DNA from: Gammaproteobacteria bacterium
GTDB taxonomy: Bacteria; Pseudomonadota; Gammaproteobacteria; Steroidobacterales; Steroidobacteraceae
DNA length: 64,000 nt
Direction: 5' to 3'
Assembly (NCBI GenBank): GCA_016707425.1
Contig: JADJHU010000015.1
Span: 496,001-560,000, forward strand
The notes below the pieces were generated by a model, which worked only from the letters and a program-made list of their open reading frames with translations, searched no databases and was not told where the DNA came from. Shown here piece after piece: positions 18,746 through 27,069 of this stretch (position 1 is the stretch's first letter; each line of letters opens with the position of its first letter). A program made the translations under genes and the position numbers.

Positions 18746-19043
18746 GCGACGCCTCGTCGGCGCGCTGCGGTGATGGCGGCGCGGACGGCGCGTCGGGACC
18801 GGGTGCTGCCGCGGGAGGGGGCTGCGTCGCGTGCGGTTCTGCACGCGGGCGGGGTGGAGCGTTCGAGTCGAAGGAAACCGAGGTTTCCTGCTCGAGCTGG
18901 TCGCGGAACTGTCGTGCGAGCGTGCGCGCACGACCCACCCAGCGGCCGATCTGCGCGGCCACCTGCGGCAGCTTCTGCGGCCCGAGGACGATCAGGCCCA
19001 GCACGAAGATGACCAGCAGCTCCGAGAAGCCGACCTCGAACAT
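18729..19043 (-). CDS. tatB: Tat translocase subunit TatB
   Basis: A 104-residue protein with the N-terminal membrane helix MFEVGFSELLVIFVLGLIVLGP, where the Glu and the GP hinge are TatB-typical. An amphipathic helix follows, then a proline-rich disordered tail. TatB links TatC to the substrate. It lies between tatA and tatC in the usual order, 27 bases after tatA. Confidence 0.95.
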   Translation of the reverse strand: MFEVGFSELLVIFVLGLIVLGPQKLPQVAAQIGRWVGRARTLARQFRDQLEQETSVSFDSNAPPRPRAEPHATQPPPAAAPGPDAPSAPPSPQRADEASHERGS

Positions 19044-19070
19044 GACGACTCACCCCGACCGCAGGCGCGA

Positions 19071-19304
19071 TCAGGCCTTTTTCTCGGACTTCGAATCAGC
19101 CGCCGTCCGTGTTTCTGCGAAGTCGGCATCCGGCTCGTCGGACTTGAGCTGCTTCGGCTGCTCGCCGTCGCCCTCTTCCATGCCCTTCTTGAAGCCGCGC
19201 ACGGCGGCGCCGAGGTCCGTGCCAATGGTGCGCAGCTTCTTCGTCCCGAATACCACCAGGACGACCAGCAGGATGACCAGCAGCTCTCTCATCCCGATAC
19301 CCAT
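19071..19304 (-). CDS. tatA: Tat translocase pore subunit TatA
   Basis: A 77-residue protein: a single N-terminal transmembrane helix (MRELLVILLVVLVVFGTKKL) with the conserved FGxKKL hinge, then an amphipathic helix and an acidic/lysine-rich tail. It polymerises to form the Tat transport channel. It precedes tatB with a short gap, within a tatABC cluster. Confidence 0.95.
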   Translation of the reverse strand: MGIGMRELLVILLVVLVVFGTKKLRTIGTDLGAAVRGFKKGMEEGDGEQPKQLKSDEPDADFAETRTAADSKSEKKA

Positions 19305-19351
19305 GGCTCAAGCTCCCGGGCGCCAGCGGCGCCACAAGTTCAGGGCGCCGA

Positions 19352-19816
19352 TCATAAGCCAAAAGGAGTCCCGGTGCGGCCGGACTCGAGCCAGAACGTG
19401 ACGGGCCCGTCGTTGACCAGCATCACCTGCATGTGGGCACCGAATTCGCCCCAGGCGACTGCGGCATGCAGGGTCCGCGCCCGGGCCACGAGGGCCTCGA
19501 AGAGCTCGCGAGCCACTTCAGGCGGAGCTGCCGTGGCAAAGCTTGCACGCATGCCCTTGTCTGTGTCAGCCGCGAGCGTGAACTGCGGCACGAGCAGGAG
19601 TCCACCCTGGATGTCGCGAAGACTCAGGTTCATCCGGCCGCGCGTGTCCTCGAAGAGACGGTAACCGAGCACACGCTCGAGGAGCCGCGCCGCACTCGTG
19701 CGGTCGTCTTCGGGACGAACGCCGACGAAGGCGAGGACGCCGCGGCCGATGCGGCCGGTTTCCCGTCCGGCGACCGTGACACCGGCCTCGGTGACGCGCT
19801 GGAGCAGGGCGATCAT
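19352..19816 (-). CDS. dtd: D-aminoacyl-tRNA deacylase
   Basis: A 154-residue protein that hydrolyses D-aminoacyl-tRNA (and Gly-tRNA-Ala), a chiral proofreading step in translation. The N-terminus MIALLQRVTEAGVTV and the C-terminal NDGPVTFWLES motif are diagnostic. The other active-site motif, normally SQFTL, reads VPQFTLAAD, a Ser to Pro change worth noting; the rest of the active-site loop is intact. The start overlaps the stop of the S9 peptidase by one base (TGATG), so translation is probably coupled. Confidence 0.95.
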   Translation of the reverse strand: MIALLQRVTEAGVTVAGRETGRIGRGVLAFVGVRPEDDRTSAARLLERVLGYRLFEDTRGRMNLSLRDIQGGLLLVPQFTLAADTDKGMRASFATAAPPEVARELFEALVARARTLHAAVAWGEFGAHMQVMLVNDGPVTFWLESGRTGTPFGL

Positions 19817-21759
19817 CAGCGCAGGGGCGCGAGGTGCGCGAGGAACTGCGCGACGGTCTGGTCGTACACGTCACGGTTCGGCTTCCTGCGGAAGCCGTGC
19901 CCCTCGTCCCGGGCCGCGAGATACCAGGCCTCGCCGCCATTGGCGCGCACCGCGGCCACGATCTGCCCGGATTCGGACGCCGGCACGCGCGGATCGTTCA
20001 GGCCCTGCACGACGAGCAGGGGACTGCGGATGGCACGCGCGCGCGTGAGCGGCGAGATGTCCTCGAGAAAGCGGCGCATGCCCGGATCGCGCTCGTCGCC
20101 GTATTCGGCGCGGCGCAGGTCCTGCCGGTAGCCCGCGGTATTGCGCAGGAAGGTCACGAAGTTGCTGATGCCGACCACGCTGATGCCACCGGCCAGGCGG
20201 TCGCCGTAGTGCACCAGCGACGCGAGTGCCATGTAGCCGCCGTAGGAGCCTCCGCGTACGACGACACGACGACGGTCGAGATCGCCCTGCAGACCGATCC
20301 ATACGAGGAGCGAGCCGATGTCTCGCACGGCGTCCTCGCGCTGCCGGCCGTTGTCTAGATCGAGCCAGGTGCGGCCGTAGCCCGAGGAGCCGCGCACGTT
20401 CGGCGTGACCACCGTATAGCCCAGCTCGTTCACCACGAACTGCAGGAATGCATCGAAGCGGGGTCGGGCCTGAGCTTCGGGCCCTCCGTGGATGTCGATG
20501 AGCACCGGGTGTGGCCCCGGGCTGCGTGGCCGGTAGACAAAGGCGGGAATCATGCGTCGCTCGCGCCCCGCCCGGTCCCAGGTGGGGTAGCGCACGAGCT
20601 CGGCGGTCACGAGCTTCGAGCGGTCGATCGGGCCCACCTCGCTTTCCGTCCAGCGCACGAGCTCGTTGCGCGGCAACTCGTACACGTACACGTCGCGGGG
20701 CGACTGCGGGGTTTCGACGGCGAACGCGAGACGCGTGCCGCCCGGGTCGAAGCGCAGATCCGTGATCTGCCCGGCCGGCACCTGCGGCGGCGAGAGCTCG
20801 AGGCGAAGAGCCTGGTCGATCACGGTGAGGCGGCTCGTGCCGTCGATGTTGGCGACCCAGGCGAGGTAGCGTCCGTCGCGGCTCAGGTCGAACTCCTCGA
20901 TGTCCCAAGGTATGTGGTCGGTGACCACGCGCGCCTCGCCGCTCGCGGGATCGACGAAGCGCAGCTGCGCGAACTCGCCGCCCCGGTCGGACACGAGCCA
21001 GATACCGTGGCCATCGGGAGCGAAGCGCGCACTGCGGATGCCGACCTTCTGCTCGCCCGCTTCCACTGCAGTGAGCCGCCCGGTTGCGACTTCAGCGACG
21101 AACAGGTGGCTCTCGTTCACCGAGACATACTTCTGAAGGAGGAGCTGGCCGTCGTCCGGGGACCAGGCGAGCGGCAGCCACATGTCCCGGTTCGCGGCCA
21201 CCACCAGACGCGGCTGTGCGCCGCTCGTGACGTCGACGACGTAGATGTCCTGGCTCACGCCGTCGCGCGCATTCCCGTGGAAGGCGACGCGCCGGCCGTC
21301 GTGCGCCCAGACCGGATTGCCGTGCAGTGAGTGCCCGTCGGTGAGGAGCTGCGTGCGCCGGTCTGCGAGACTGAAGAAGAAGAGCTGGGCGTTCTCGTTT
21401 CCCTCTCGGTCGGAGAGGAAGACGAAACCCTTTGCCACCTCGTTTCCAGGAGCGCGCGCCACGGTCACCGGCTCGCGCCCGAAGGTGAGCTGTTCGCGCG
21501 CGCCCAGCGGATGCGCGACGCGGTGGATCTGTTCGGTGTCACCGAAGCGTGTGGCGATCAGGAGGCTGCCATCGGGCAGCCAGTCGAGGAGTCGCGCCCC
21601 GCGCGACTGCTGCCAGGGCCAGAGTCGCTCGGCGAGCGCCGGGTCACTCGCTGGAATGTTCTCGAGGACGAGGTTGCCCCGTTCCTCGCGCGTCACCGCG
21701 CCGAGAGCCTGTGCAGTCACGAGGGCCGCGAGCAGCGAAGTCGCCAACCAAATGCGCAT
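19816..21759 (-). CDS. S9 family serine peptidase (prolyl oligopeptidase / acylaminoacyl peptidase-like)
   Basis: A 647-residue exported peptidase. The ATG at 21759 gives a signal peptide (WLATSLLAALVTAQALGA). The N-terminal two-thirds is a seven-bladed beta propeller with repeats such as IYVVDV and GRYLAWVANIDGTSRLTVID. The alpha/beta-hydrolase domain holds the nucleophile in GGSYGGYMA, the Asp in GLNDPRV and the His in DEGHGFRR. Such enzymes cleave short peptides, often after Pro or from blocked N-termini. With the M2 peptidase and POT/OPT transporters it supports peptide use by this organism. An upstream TTG-type extension is less likely. Confidence 0.93.
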   Translation of the reverse strand: MRIWLATSLLAALVTAQALGAVTREERGNLVLENIPASDPALAERLWPWQQSRGARLLDWLPDGSLLIATRFGDTEQIHRVAHPLGAREQLTFGREPVTVARAPGNEVAKGFVFLSDREGNENAQLFFFSLADRRTQLLTDGHSLHGNPVWAHDGRRVAFHGNARDGVSQDIYVVDVTSGAQPRLVVAANRDMWLPLAWSPDDGQLLLQKYVSVNESHLFVAEVATGRLTAVEAGEQKVGIRSARFAPDGHGIWLVSDRGGEFAQLRFVDPASGEARVVTDHIPWDIEEFDLSRDGRYLAWVANIDGTSRLTVIDQALRLELSPPQVPAGQITDLRFDPGGTRLAFAVETPQSPRDVYVYELPRNELVRWTESEVGPIDRSKLVTAELVRYPTWDRAGRERRMIPAFVYRPRSPGPHPVLIDIHGGPEAQARPRFDAFLQFVVNELGYTVVTPNVRGSSGYGRTWLDLDNGRQREDAVRDIGSLLVWIGLQGDLDRRRVVVRGGSYGGYMALASLVHYGDRLAGGISVVGISNFVTFLRNTAGYRQDLRRAEYGDERDPGMRRFLEDISPLTRARAIRSPLLVVQGLNDPRVPASESGQIVAAVRANGGEAWYLAARDEGHGFRRKPNRDVYDQTVAQFLAHLAPLR

Positions 21760-21800
21760 GGTGATATGGTGCCTCACCCCGAAGCTTCCGGCATCCCTTG

Positions 21801-22751
21801 ATGAGCGCACCGCTGCTCACTTCTCATCCTCACGGCATCACGACCGTGGATTCGGGCTACCGAAAGCCGGGGCTCGTCGCGTCGCACCTCATCGTGCACG
21901 GCGGGCGGGCCGCCTTCGTCGACGTCGGGGCCAACTCGGCCGTGACGCATCTGCTCGGTGCGCTGGCGCGCCTGGGCGTCGCGCGCGAAGCCGTGGACTA
22001 CGTGATCCTCACGCACGCGCATCTCGATCACGCGGGCGGTGCGGGAGCGCTCATGCACGAGCTGCCGGCGGCGCGCGCGGTGCTGCATCCGCGCGCCGCG
22101 CCACACCTCATCGAGCCGGAGAAGCTCATTGCCGGCACCCGCGCAGTGTATGGCGCGGAGGCCTACCAGCGTATGTACGGAGAGATCCAGCCCATTCCGG
22201 CAGAACGAGTGCGGGTCACGGCGGACGGCCAGCATCTGGATCTGGCCGGCAGGGCGCTCGAATTCCTGCACACACCCGGGCACGCGCTGCATCATCAGGT
22301 GATTGCCGACGAGCAGTCTGCGAGTGTCTTCGCGGGTGACACTTTCGGTGTGTCCTACCGCGAACTCGATACGGACCAGGGTGCCTTCATCGTTCCGACG
22401 ACCACGCCCACGCAGTTCGATCCCGTACAGCTCCTGGCTTCCATCGATCGCATCCTCGCGCGCCGGCCGCAGTCCGTCTATCTGACGCACTACGGGCGGG
22501 TCGGCGAGGTCGAGCGGCTCGGAGCGATGCTCAAGGCGCAGGTGCACGAGCTTGCGGCGATGGCACGCCGGCACGCGGCGGCAGCGGACCGTTACGCCGC
22601 GATCCACGCGGAGATGCGCGCGCTCTGGCTCCGGCGCCTGCGCGAACACGGCTGCACGCTCGATGAGCACGGGATCGACGCGCTGCTCGGCATGGACGCC
22701 GATCTCAACACCCAGGGACTGATCGTCTGGCTCGACCGGGAAAGAAAGTAG
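21801..22751 (+). CDS. MBL-fold metallo-hydrolase
   Basis: A 316-residue metallo-beta-lactamase-fold protein. The metal-binding signature THAHLDHAGG lies near residue 73, with the later ligands in TPGHALHH and FAGDTFG. The C-terminal LTHYGRVGEVERL also fits the fold. It resembles the glyoxalase-II/lactonase-like branch with a helical C-terminal extension (about residues 230-316), but the substrate cannot be assigned. It diverges from the S9 peptidase, leaving about 40 bases for both start regions, and is eight bases before the acuI-like gene, so the pair may be co-transcribed. Confidence 0.87.
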   Translation: MSAPLLTSHPHGITTVDSGYRKPGLVASHLIVHGGRAAFVDVGANSAVTHLLGALARLGVAREAVDYVILTHAHLDHAGGAGALMHELPAARAVLHPRAAPHLIEPEKLIAGTRAVYGAEAYQRMYGEIQPIPAERVRVTADGQHLDLAGRALEFLHTPGHALHHQVIADEQSASVFAGDTFGVSYRELDTDQGAFIVPTTTPTQFDPVQLLASIDRILARRPQSVYLTHYGRVGEVERLGAMLKAQVHELAAMARRHAAAADRYAAIHAEMRALWLRRLREHGCTLDEHGIDALLGMDADLNTQGLIVWLDRERK

Positions 22752-22758
22752 CCGCACC

Positions 22759-23754
22759 ATGCAGAGCTTCGAAGGTTTCCGCATCCACGAAGAGAACGGG
22801 AAGATCCGCGCCGGGATCGAGCGGCTCTCGATCGACGATCTCGCGCCTGGCGAGGTCGTGATCCGGGTGCAGTACTCGGACATCAACTACAAGGACGCGC
22901 TCGCCGCCACCGGCGCCGGGAAGATCCTGCGGCGTTATCCGCTGGTCGGGGGCATCGACCTCGCGGGCGTCGTCGAGTCCTCGGCCGATGCGCGCTATGC
23001 GCCGGGCGACGCGGTGCTGGTCACGGGCTGCGGGCTCTCGGAGACGCACGACGGCGGCTATGCCGCGTACGCGCGCGTGCCGGGTGACTGGGTGATCCCG
23101 ATGCCATCGGGGCTCGACGCCTTCCATGCGATGGCACTCGGCACGGCGGGCTTCACCGCTGCGCTCGCCATTCACCGGATGGAGCACAACGGGCAGAAGC
23201 CCGGGGGTGGTCCGATTGCCGTGACCGGCGCGACCGGCGGCGTGGGGAGCATCGCGATCGACATGCTCGCCGCGCGCGGTTACGAAGTCGTCGCGGTGAG
23301 CGGCAAACCGGAAGCGGGCGACTACCTTCGGGCACTCGGGGCCTCGAAGGTGCTCATGCGCGACTCGATCAGCTACGGTTCCCGGCCGCTGGAGGCGGCC
23401 CGCTTCGCCGGTGCGATCGACAACGTCGGCGGAGCGATGCTCGCCTGGCTCACGCGCACCGTGGATCTGTGGGGCAACATCGCGAGCATCGGACTCGCCG
23501 GCAGCCCGAAGCTCGAGACCACGGTGATGCCGTTCATCCTGCGCGGCGTGAACCTGCTCGGCATCAATTCGTCGGCGACGCTGCGCGGACCGAGACTCGA
23601 GGTCTGGCAGCGTATCGCGGGAGACCTGCGTCCGAGACACCTGGATCGCATCGTGACACGCACGATCCCTTTCGCCGGGCTGCCCGGCGCCTTCGATGCC
23701 TATCTCCAGGGCAGCGTCACAGGCCGCACGGTGGTGCGCATCGGTGCTGCCTGA
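22759..23754 (+). CDS. acuI: Acrylyl-CoA reductase-like MDR oxidoreductase (YhdH/YhfP family)
   Basis: A 331-residue medium-chain dehydrogenase/reductase. The N-terminus (YSDINYKDALAATGAGKI) and the dinucleotide-binding segment (TGATGGVGSIAIDMLAARGYEVVAVSGK) are typical of YhdH/AcuI enzymes, which reduce acryloyl-CoA to propionyl-CoA with NADPH. The lack of structural zinc cysteines agrees with the quinone-oxidoreductase branch. The next gene resembles PrpD of the methylcitrate cycle, which consumes propionyl-CoA, so a link to propionate metabolism is reasonable. The exact substrate is not proven by sequence. Confidence 0.88.
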   Translation: MQSFEGFRIHEENGKIRAGIERLSIDDLAPGEVVIRVQYSDINYKDALAATGAGKILRRYPLVGGIDLAGVVESSADARYAPGDAVLVTGCGLSETHDGGYAAYARVPGDWVIPMPSGLDAFHAMALGTAGFTAALAIHRMEHNGQKPGGGPIAVTGATGGVGSIAIDMLAARGYEVVAVSGKPEAGDYLRALGASKVLMRDSISYGSRPLEAARFAGAIDNVGGAMLAWLTRTVDLWGNIASIGLAGSPKLETTVMPFILRGVNLLGINSSATLRGPRLEVWQRIAGDLRPRHLDRIVTRTIPFAGLPGAFDAYLQGSVTGRTVVRIGAA

Positions 23755-24670
23755 GGACTCCGGGACGGGGCGGAACCTGGCTCCGCTGCTCATCGCCATT
23801 GCCGGGCACGTCACGAGGCTCGCGGGCACCAGCGACCGGACGCGCGCGACGGCACGCCTGTGTCTCATGGACGCGCTCACCTGCGCATTCGGCGCACTGC
23901 AGGATCCGGCCTGCACGGCGTTGCTCGGTCCGGTCGTGCCAGGCGCCACGATGGCGGGTGGCGCACGGGTGCCTGGCACGAGCTACGAGCTCGATCCCGT
24001 GCAGGCGGCGTTCAACCTCGGGATGATGTTCCGCTGGCCGGGTGGTGCAAGTGCCTGGACCGCGACCGCATGGGGTCACCCTGCCGACAGCCTCGGCGGC
24101 ATCCTCGCCGTGGCCGACTGGCTCGCACGGCGCGCGGTGATGGAGGGACGGCCGCCACTCACGGTGAGCGAGGTGCTCACGACCCTGATCAGGGCCTGCG
24201 AGATCCAGGGCGCGGTCGCGGAGGTTTTCGGCGGCGGCGGCGATCACGGACTGCGCGCGCGCGTGGCGACGGCTGCTGTCGTGACCGCCATGGTCGGCGG
24301 CACACGTGCCCAGCGGATCGGCGCCGTCTGGCAGGCCTGCCGCGAGCACGGCGCACCGCAGACGGGAATTCTCCCGCGCTGGGTGGCCGGTGATGCCAGC
24401 GCGCGTGGCGTGCGCCTGGCCCTGCTGGCGGCGACCGCGGAGCCGGGTGATCCGCCCGTTCTGTCGCAGGAGGCGCAGTCGGTGCGCGGAGTGATGGAAG
24501 GCGTCCTGCCCGGGTTTGACTTTCCCGTGGTCGCCGCAAGACTCGCAAGTGCAGCCGCCACGTGTTTCGGCAGCCGGCAGGGTGAGCGCGTCGGGGCGCT
24601 GTTCGCCGATCCGGTGCGGCTCGAGGCCATGCCGGTGACGACCTTCATGGCGTGCCTCGTGAAGAACTGA
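23744..24670 (+). CDS. MmgE/PrpD-like protein lacking the C-terminal domain
   Basis: A 308-residue protein matching the N-terminal helical part of 2-methylcitrate dehydratase. The block AWGHPADSLGGILAVADW is a PrpD hallmark, and WVAGDASARGVRLALLA matches the later helix. PrpD proteins are about 450-480 residues. Here the C-terminal alpha/beta domain (about 150 residues) is absent, and FRWPGGASAW replaces the usual RWLDFNDTW active-site stretch. Catalytic activity is therefore doubtful. The GTG at 23744 overlaps the preceding stop by 11 bases; no clear alternative start gives better similarity. It ends eight bases before rsmG. Confidence 0.7.
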   Translation: MLPEDSGTGRNLAPLLIAIAGHVTRLAGTSDRTRATARLCLMDALTCAFGALQDPACTALLGPVVPGATMAGGARVPGTSYELDPVQAAFNLGMMFRWPGGASAWTATAWGHPADSLGGILAVADWLARRAVMEGRPPLTVSEVLTTLIRACEIQGAVAEVFGGGGDHGLRARVATAAVVTAMVGGTRAQRIGAVWQACREHGAPQTGILPRWVAGDASARGVRLALLAATAEPGDPPVLSQEAQSVRGVMEGVLPGFDFPVVAARLASAAATCFGSRQGERVGALFADPVRLEAMPVTTFMACLVKN

Positions 24671-24678
24671 GCCGGACG

Positions 24679-25329
24679 ATGGCGGCGCAGGAGGTCGAAG
24701 CACCGTGGTGTGCGCGGCTCGGCAGCGCGGCGGCCGAGATCGGCGTCACGCTCGATGGCGTACAGACAGGGCGGCTCTGGCAGCTTGCGAGTCTCCTGCG
24801 GGAACGAAACCGCCAGGTCAATCTCACGGCCGTCGATACGCTCGAGGGCATCCTGACGGTGCATGTGCTCGACAGCCTCGCAGTCGTGCCGCACCTGGGC
24901 GGGGCCCGGCGGCTTGCCGACGTCGGTACGGGCGGCGGCTTTCCCGGGCTGCCGCTCGCCGTTGCCTGCCCCGGGCGGCACTTCACGCTGCTCGATGGCA
25001 CGCACAAGAAGATTCGCTTCGTGCGCGAGGCCATCGAGGCACTCGGGCTCGCCAATGCCGTCCCCGTGGTCGCGCGCGCCGAGCAGTATCGGCCCGCGGA
25101 ATGCTTCGATGCGGTGATCGTGCGTGCGCTCGGGAAGCTCGGCGACATCGTGCGCGTGACGCAGCATCTGCTCGTGCCGCACGGGGTGATCCTGGCGATG
25201 AAGGGCCGGTATCCGGAGGATGAGCTGCGATCGGTGCCGCGCGGCTGGCGGCCGGAGGTCGTGCGGCTGCACGTACCGGGCCTCGACGCCGAGCGCCACC
25301 TGGTCCGGCTGCAGCGCCCGGACGTGTGA
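24679..25329 (+). CDS. rsmG: 16S rRNA (guanine-527-N7)-methyltransferase RsmG
   Basis: A 216-residue class I SAM methyltransferase. The motif DVGTGGGFPGLPLAVACPG (near residue 80) and the following LLDGTHKKIRFVREA are diagnostic of RsmG/GidB, which makes m7G527 in 16S rRNA. The ATG at 24679 begins just after the PrpD-like stop. It precedes parA and parB, the conserved gidB-parA-parB-atp order; mnmG (gidA), the usual gene before it, is not present in the window. Confidence 0.96.
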   Translation: MAAQEVEAPWCARLGSAAAEIGVTLDGVQTGRLWQLASLLRERNRQVNLTAVDTLEGILTVHVLDSLAVVPHLGGARRLADVGTGGGFPGLPLAVACPGRHFTLLDGTHKKIRFVREAIEALGLANAVPVVARAEQYRPAECFDAVIVRALGKLGDIVRVTQHLLVPHGVILAMKGRYPEDELRSVPRGWRPEVVRLHVPGLDAERHLVRLQRPDV

Positions 25330-25359
25330 GCGGTCTGCGGTACGCTGTAAGCTTCCCTC

Positions 25360-26172
25360 ATGAAACGCGTCATCGCCATCGCTAACCAGAAGGGCGGCGT
25401 CGGCAAGACCACGACGGCGGTCAATCTCGCCGCGTCGCTCGCTGCGACACGCCGGCGTGTGCTGCTGATCGACATGGATCCGCAGGGCAATGCCACCATG
25501 GGCTGTGGCGTGGAGAAGTCTGGCCTGGCACGCGGGACCGCCGAGGTGCTGCTCGGTGAGTGCGATCTGGCCGGCGCGCTGGTGCACGTCGAGCTCGGCG
25601 GGTTTCAGCTGCTGCCCGCGAACCAGGATCTTACCGCCGCCGAAGTGCGTCTGCTGACGCTCATGGCGGGGCGCGAGATGCGCCTGCGCCAGGCGCTGAA
25701 ACCGGTGCGTGACGCTTACGATGCGATCCTCATCGACTGCCCGCCCGCACTCAACATGCTGACCGTGAATGCGCTGGTGGCCGCCGACAGCGTCCTGATT
25801 CCGATGCAGTGCGAGTACTACGCCCTCGAAGGACTCTCAGCGCTCGTCTCGACCATCGGTCAGATCCGCGAGGCAGTGAACCCCGATCTCGAGATCGAGG
25901 GCATCCTGCGCACCATGTATGACCCGCGAAACAACCTCGCCACCGAAGTGAGCAGCCAGCTGCTCACGCATTTCGGCGAGAAGGTCTTCCGTACCGTCGT
26001 GCCGCGGAACGTGCGGCTCGCAGAGGCACCGTCTTTCGGCAAACCCGCGCTCTATCACGACAGGGAATCGCGCGGCGCACTTGCCTATCTGGCCCTCGCC
26101 GGGGAGATGATCCGCCGTGCGGACGGGGTGCGACCGCCCCTGGCAATCACGGGCGACTCGCCTGCCAGTTGA
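25360..26172 (+). CDS. parA: Chromosome partitioning ATPase ParA (Soj)
   Basis: A 270-residue ParA-type ATPase with the deviant Walker A KGGVGKTTTAVNLAASLA at residues 10-27, DMDPQGNATMG (A-prime) and DCPPALNMLT (Walker B). It acts with ParB on parS sites near the origin to segregate chromosomes. The expected partner parB starts about 900 bases downstream, separated by an opposite-strand GFA gene whose 3' end overlaps the parA end by 26 bases. The coding sequence itself is normal in length and motifs. Confidence 0.97.
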   Translation: MKRVIAIANQKGGVGKTTTAVNLAASLAATRRRVLLIDMDPQGNATMGCGVEKSGLARGTAEVLLGECDLAGALVHVELGGFQLLPANQDLTAAEVRLLTLMAGREMRLRQALKPVRDAYDAILIDCPPALNMLTVNALVAADSVLIPMQCEYYALEGLSALVSTIGQIREAVNPDLEIEGILRTMYDPRNNLATEVSSQLLTHFGEKVFRTVVPRNVRLAEAPSFGKPALYHDRESRGALAYLALAGEMIRRADGVRPPLAITGDSPAS

Positions 26173-27016
26173 AGTCCGGCGGCGCGAATTCCCCGAAGCG
26201 CGGCAGGCTGTCGCGCACCTCCACCCAGGGTGCACGCGAGCCGTAGTAGATGTGGCAGAGGGCGCGCGCGCCCGGGTCGTTGTCCAGACAACCGGCGGAA
26301 AAGAAAGTCGCCCTGGGCAGCACGGCGGGTGCCGCGCTGCCGCACGTCCCGCAGAAGCTCACGACGTAGAAACGCGTTCCGGGCATGTGCCAGCGTACGA
26401 TACCGGCCTCCCCTCTCAGGAAGCGCAGGGTTCCGGGCGCGCACGTGAGCCCGACGAACCAGCTGCTGCCCGAGCGGCGCCGGCAGCGCGAGCAGTGGCA
26501 GACGCGCATTGCCGCCAGAGGTTGTTTCACCTCGTAGGCGATGGCGCCGCACAGGCAGCCGCCGCGGGCGAGCCCTTCTGCGACGGCTTCCTGTGACGCA
26601 CCCGACGACGTCTCGTCTGCGCAGGAAACGCGTCGCACGGGGAGATCCGCATCGAGCGGAGGCAGCCAGGGCAGACGCGCCTCCGCAGAGGCGTGGCCGC
26701 AGGGCCGCTGCCCACCGACGTTTTCGAGCCCGCCCGCCGGGAGCAGGACACCACCCGCCGCGCGTCGCGCGGGCAGCACTGTGCCGCACTGCGAGCAGAA
26801 CGCACGCGTGATCCCGGGCGACGCGGCGAACTGGGTAACGCAGTCTCTGCCCGAGAGCCAGCGCAGGTCTGCGGCCTCGATCCAGGTGCCGAAGCCCACC
26901 CCGCTCGCCTTGCGGCACCCGGGGCAGTGGCAGTACCACATCTCCCCCGTGGGTCCGGTCGCCTCGTAGCGCACCTCGCCGCAGAGACATCTGCCCTGCG
27001 TGTGTCCGTCCTTCAT
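26147..27016 (-). CDS. Tandem GFA (glutathione-dependent formaldehyde-activating-like) zinc protein
   Basis: A 289-residue protein made of two GFA/CENP-V-like modules. Module 1 (about residues 5-105) has GRCLCGEVRYEA, CHCPGCRKASG and FCSQCGT. Module 2 (about 150-270) has GGCLCGAIAYEV, CHCSRCRRRSG and FCGTCGS. Each set of cysteines forms an Mss4-like zinc site. Single-domain members are about 130 residues, so this is a duplication or fusion. The true function of most GFA proteins is unknown. It is inserted between parA and parB in the opposite direction, an uncommon arrangement, and diverges from parB across about 53 bases. Confidence 0.88.
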   Translation of the reverse strand: MKDGHTQGRCLCGEVRYEATGPTGEMWYCHCPGCRKASGVGFGTWIEAADLRWLSGRDCVTQFAASPGITRAFCSQCGTVLPARRAAGGVLLPAGGLENVGGQRPCGHASAEARLPWLPPLDADLPVRRVSCADETSSGASQEAVAEGLARGGCLCGAIAYEVKQPLAAMRVCHCSRCRRRSGSSWFVGLTCAPGTLRFLRGEAGIVRWHMPGTRFYVVSFCGTCGSAAPAVLPRATFFSAGCLDNDPGARALCHIYYGSRAPWVEVRDSLPRFGEFAPPDFNWQASRP

Positions 27017-27069
27017 CAGTCACCCACCGGGTTGCAGCCCAGGCCGCCGAAGCCGCTATTATCGCGCAC

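Noticed and set aside
26515..26535. A parS-like half site (gttgtttcac) near parB
   Set aside because: Only one arm matches the TGTTTCAC-GTGAAACA palindrome, so it is not a convincing ParB site.
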